Source: Clostridia bacterium (GTDB lineage Bacteria > Bacillota > Clostridia > Oscillospirales > Acutalibacteraceae). From it: a DNA stretch of 64,000 nt. Shown here one piece after another: positions 62,514 to 64,000 of this stretch (the stretch's first letter is position 1; the number at the start of each line of letters is the position of its first letter). Location: assembly GCA_017428625.1 (NCBI GenBank), contig JAFRQM010000031.1, positions 1 to 64,000 of the forward strand. Direction: 5' to 3'. The position numbers and the translations under genes are program-made. A model generated the notes under the pieces. That model did no database searches. It had not been told where the DNA came from and saw only the letters and a program-made list of their open reading frames with translations.

Positions 62514-64000
62514 ATGGAGAATTATACAGGTAAAAGACTTGACGGCAGATATGAGATTCACGAGGTCCTCGGCGTCGGAGGAATGGCTGTTGTATATAAG
62601 GCATATGACAATATCGACGACAGAACCGTTGCCGTGAAAATTCTTAAAGAAGAATATCTCGCAAGCGAAGAGTTCCGCCGCCGTTTCAAAAATGAATCAA
62701 AAGCGATTGCCGTGCTTTCGCACCCAAATATAGTAAAGGTTTACGATGTCAGTTACGGCGAAACGCTTCAATATATTGTAATGGAATATGTTGAAGGCAT
62801 TACCCTCAAAGAGTATATCGAACAGCAGGGCAAACTCGAAATACGCGAAGCGGTGCATTTCACAATGCAGATTCTCCGTGCACTTCAGCATGCTCACGAC
62901 AAAGGCGTAGTTCACAGAGATATCAAACCTCAGAACATACTTCTTCTTTCTAACGGCAACATAAAAGTAACCGACTTCGGTATTGCCCGCTTCAGTAATG
63001 AGCAAAGAACCATGACGGGCAGCGCCATAGGTTCCGTTCACTATATCAGCCCCGAACAGGCAAGAGGAGATATAATTGACGACAAAACCGACATTTACGC
63101 GGTGGGCGTCGTGCTTTACGAAATGCTTACGGGCAAAGTCCCGTTTGAATCCGACAGTTCCGTTTCCGTCGCTCTTATGCAGCTCTCCAAAGAGCCTACT
63201 CCGCCGAGAGAGCTCAACCCAAATATTCCCATCGGTCTCGAACAGGTCGTTATGAGAGCTATGCAGAAAAATGTTCACGACCGTTATCAATCTGCAGCTG
63301 AGATGCTTCTCGATATTGAAGAATTCAAACGCAATCCCGGCGTGAAATTCCGCGAAGATTATTTTGTGGATAAGGCTCCCACAAAGCCCATTTCCGCTGT
63401 TACGCCTCCCGTCATCAATACTCCTCCCGCAGAGGAGCCGGATGAAGATGACACAACTTACGATTACCGCACCGGCAGAAGCGCCCCCATAATCAAAGGC
63501 GTTATTATCGGTGTTGCGGCAATGCTGCTTATAGTTCTTGCCGCGTTCTATTTTGGCACAACAAAACTCAACGGTTCCAAACTTACGGTTCCGAATTTTA
63601 TGGGCAAAAACTATGCCCTTGAAATTGCGGGCAATTCCGATTACTCGCAGTTTGACATTTCCGTTGAATATGTGCAGAACAGCACTTATGAAGACGGCAT
63701 AGTAATCAGCCAAGAGCCCAGACCGAATCAAAAAATTGACAAACGTAAGAATCAGATTCTGATTTCCGTTGCCAGCACGGTTGAAATGGTTACTGTTCCC
63801 GATGTTGTCGGCAACACTTATGTAGAAGCCAAAAAGATTCTCGAAAACAGAGGCTTTACTGTTACCGCAACACCGCAAACAAGCGCCGAGGTTGAGTTCG
63901 GCACTGTTATTTCCACCGACCCGCAGGCGAATATCAGCGTTGAAGAGGGCTCAAACATTATTATTTTCTATGCCAGTGACTCCAAACTCAACGAAGTTCC
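62514..64000 (+). CDS. prkC: PASTA-domain Ser/Thr protein kinase, truncated by window edge
   Basis: 495 codons are visible and the frame is open at the right edge. Kinase domain 10-275: GVGGMAVVYKA (Gly loop), AVKIL (Lys42), HRDIKPQNILL, TDFGIARF and SPEQARG. A Pro/Asp-rich juxtamembrane stretch leads to one helix (about 326-347, VIIGVAAMLLIVLAAFYFG). Outside are PASTA repeats, the first from LTVPNFMGKNYALE, the second from VTVPDVVGNTYVEA, and a third is beginning at NEVP. PASTA domains bind muropeptides or lipid II. Ribosome site AGGGGG. It forms the usual pair with prpC. Confidence 0.96.
   Translation, partial: MENYTGKRLDGRYEIHEVLGVGGMAVVYKAYDNIDDRTVAVKILKEEYLASEEFRRRFKNESKAIAVLSHPNIVKVYDVSYGETLQYIVMEYVEGITLKEYIEQQGKLEIREAVHFTMQILRALQHAHDKGVVHRDIKPQNILLLSNGNIKVTDFGIARFSNEQRTMTGSAIGSVHYISPEQARGDIIDDKTDIYAVGVVLYEMLTGKVPFESDSSVSVALMQLSKEPTPPRELNPNIPIGLEQVVMRAMQKNVHDRYQSAAEMLLDIEEFKRNPGVKFREDYFVDKAPTKPISAVTPPVINTPPAEEPDEDDTTYDYRTGRSAPIIKGVIIGVAAMLLIVLAAFYFGTTKLNGSKLTVPNFMGKNYALEIAGNSDYSQFDISVEYVQNSTYEDGIVISQEPRPNQKIDKRKNQILISVASTVEMVTVPDVVGNTYVEAKKILENRGFTVTATPQTSAEVEFGTVISTDPQANISVEEGSNIIIFYASDSKLNEV

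Noticed and set aside
62697..63878. A 393-codon minus-strand frame opposite the PASTA kinase
   Set aside because: The plus strand encodes an unmistakable kinase with membrane helix and PASTA repeats here; the antisense frame is a by-product of codon usage.

Overview
The window reads as the chromosome of a low-to-mid GC, Gram-positive, spore-forming member of the Clostridia, most likely a gut Oscillospirales/Ruminococcaceae-type bacterium. This is inferred from gene content: a T-box leader before alaS, cdaA-cdaR, scpA-scpB, remA, gerW (ytfJ), a DUF2953 sporulation-type protein, a PrpC/PASTA-kinase pair, and many lipoproteins with Gram-positive signal peptides. No ribosomal RNA is present, so the genus cannot be fixed.

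Layout. (1) 1-10.8 kb is accessory surface and metabolic DNA: a possible IS200/IS605-type end at the left edge, an alpha/beta hydrolase, an acyltransferase plus a glycosyltransferase-LicD fusion, a frameshifted LtrA-like membrane protein, an ABM-domain protein, an exported phosphodiesterase paired with an apparently exported prephenate dehydratase lipoprotein, and two further lipoproteins, one frameshifted. (2) 10.9-22.9 kb is a composite mobile island. It carries a large serine recombinase, an intact and a broken AAA/DUF4143 ATPase, an ECF sigma factor with a long C-terminal extension, XRE regulators, a dCTP deaminase, a divergent promoter region with a short leader ORF and hairpin, a MobV/Pre-like relaxase with an HTH accessory protein, tRNA-Ala, a HicB-like antitoxin, a broken HTH gene and a phage terminase fragment. 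It ends at tRNA-Lys. Imperfect copies of an att-like sequence lie at 11.34 and 22.89 kb. (3) 23.2-30.1 kb holds iolD-iolE of myo-inositol catabolism, two metallophosphoesterases, an RsiV-like (DUF4163/DUF3298) lipoprotein and a PHP phosphoesterase. (4) 30.3-32.5 kb encodes a sigma-factor domain fused through one membrane helix to extracytoplasmic WG repeats and an SH3-like domain.

(5) 32.5-64 kb is core chromosome, all on the + strand. T-box-alaS-HIT-PRTase-comEC-holA-rnmV-ispF is followed by cdaA-cdaR from its own promoter. Another promoter then drives a long run with short gaps or overlaps: FG-GAP-like lipoprotein, response regulator, histidine kinase, DUF1385, prmC, M50 protease, scpA, scpB, DUF2953, gerW, rluB, small ORF, yicC, remA, gmk, rpoZ, priA, def, fmt, yugP, rsmB, rlmN, prpC, prkC. 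The kinase gene runs off the right edge. This run links translation quality and initiation, chromosome segregation, replication restart, nucleotide supply and Ser/Thr signalling.

Most notable are the membrane-anchored sigma/WG fusion, the lipoprotein prephenate dehydratase, ComEC with an eroded metallo-beta-lactamase domain, the leader ORF and hairpin before the mobilization genes, and the tRNA-Lys island boundaries. The frameshifts in LtrA and the 10.0-kb lipoprotein sit at homopolymers and could be real decay or assembly error.
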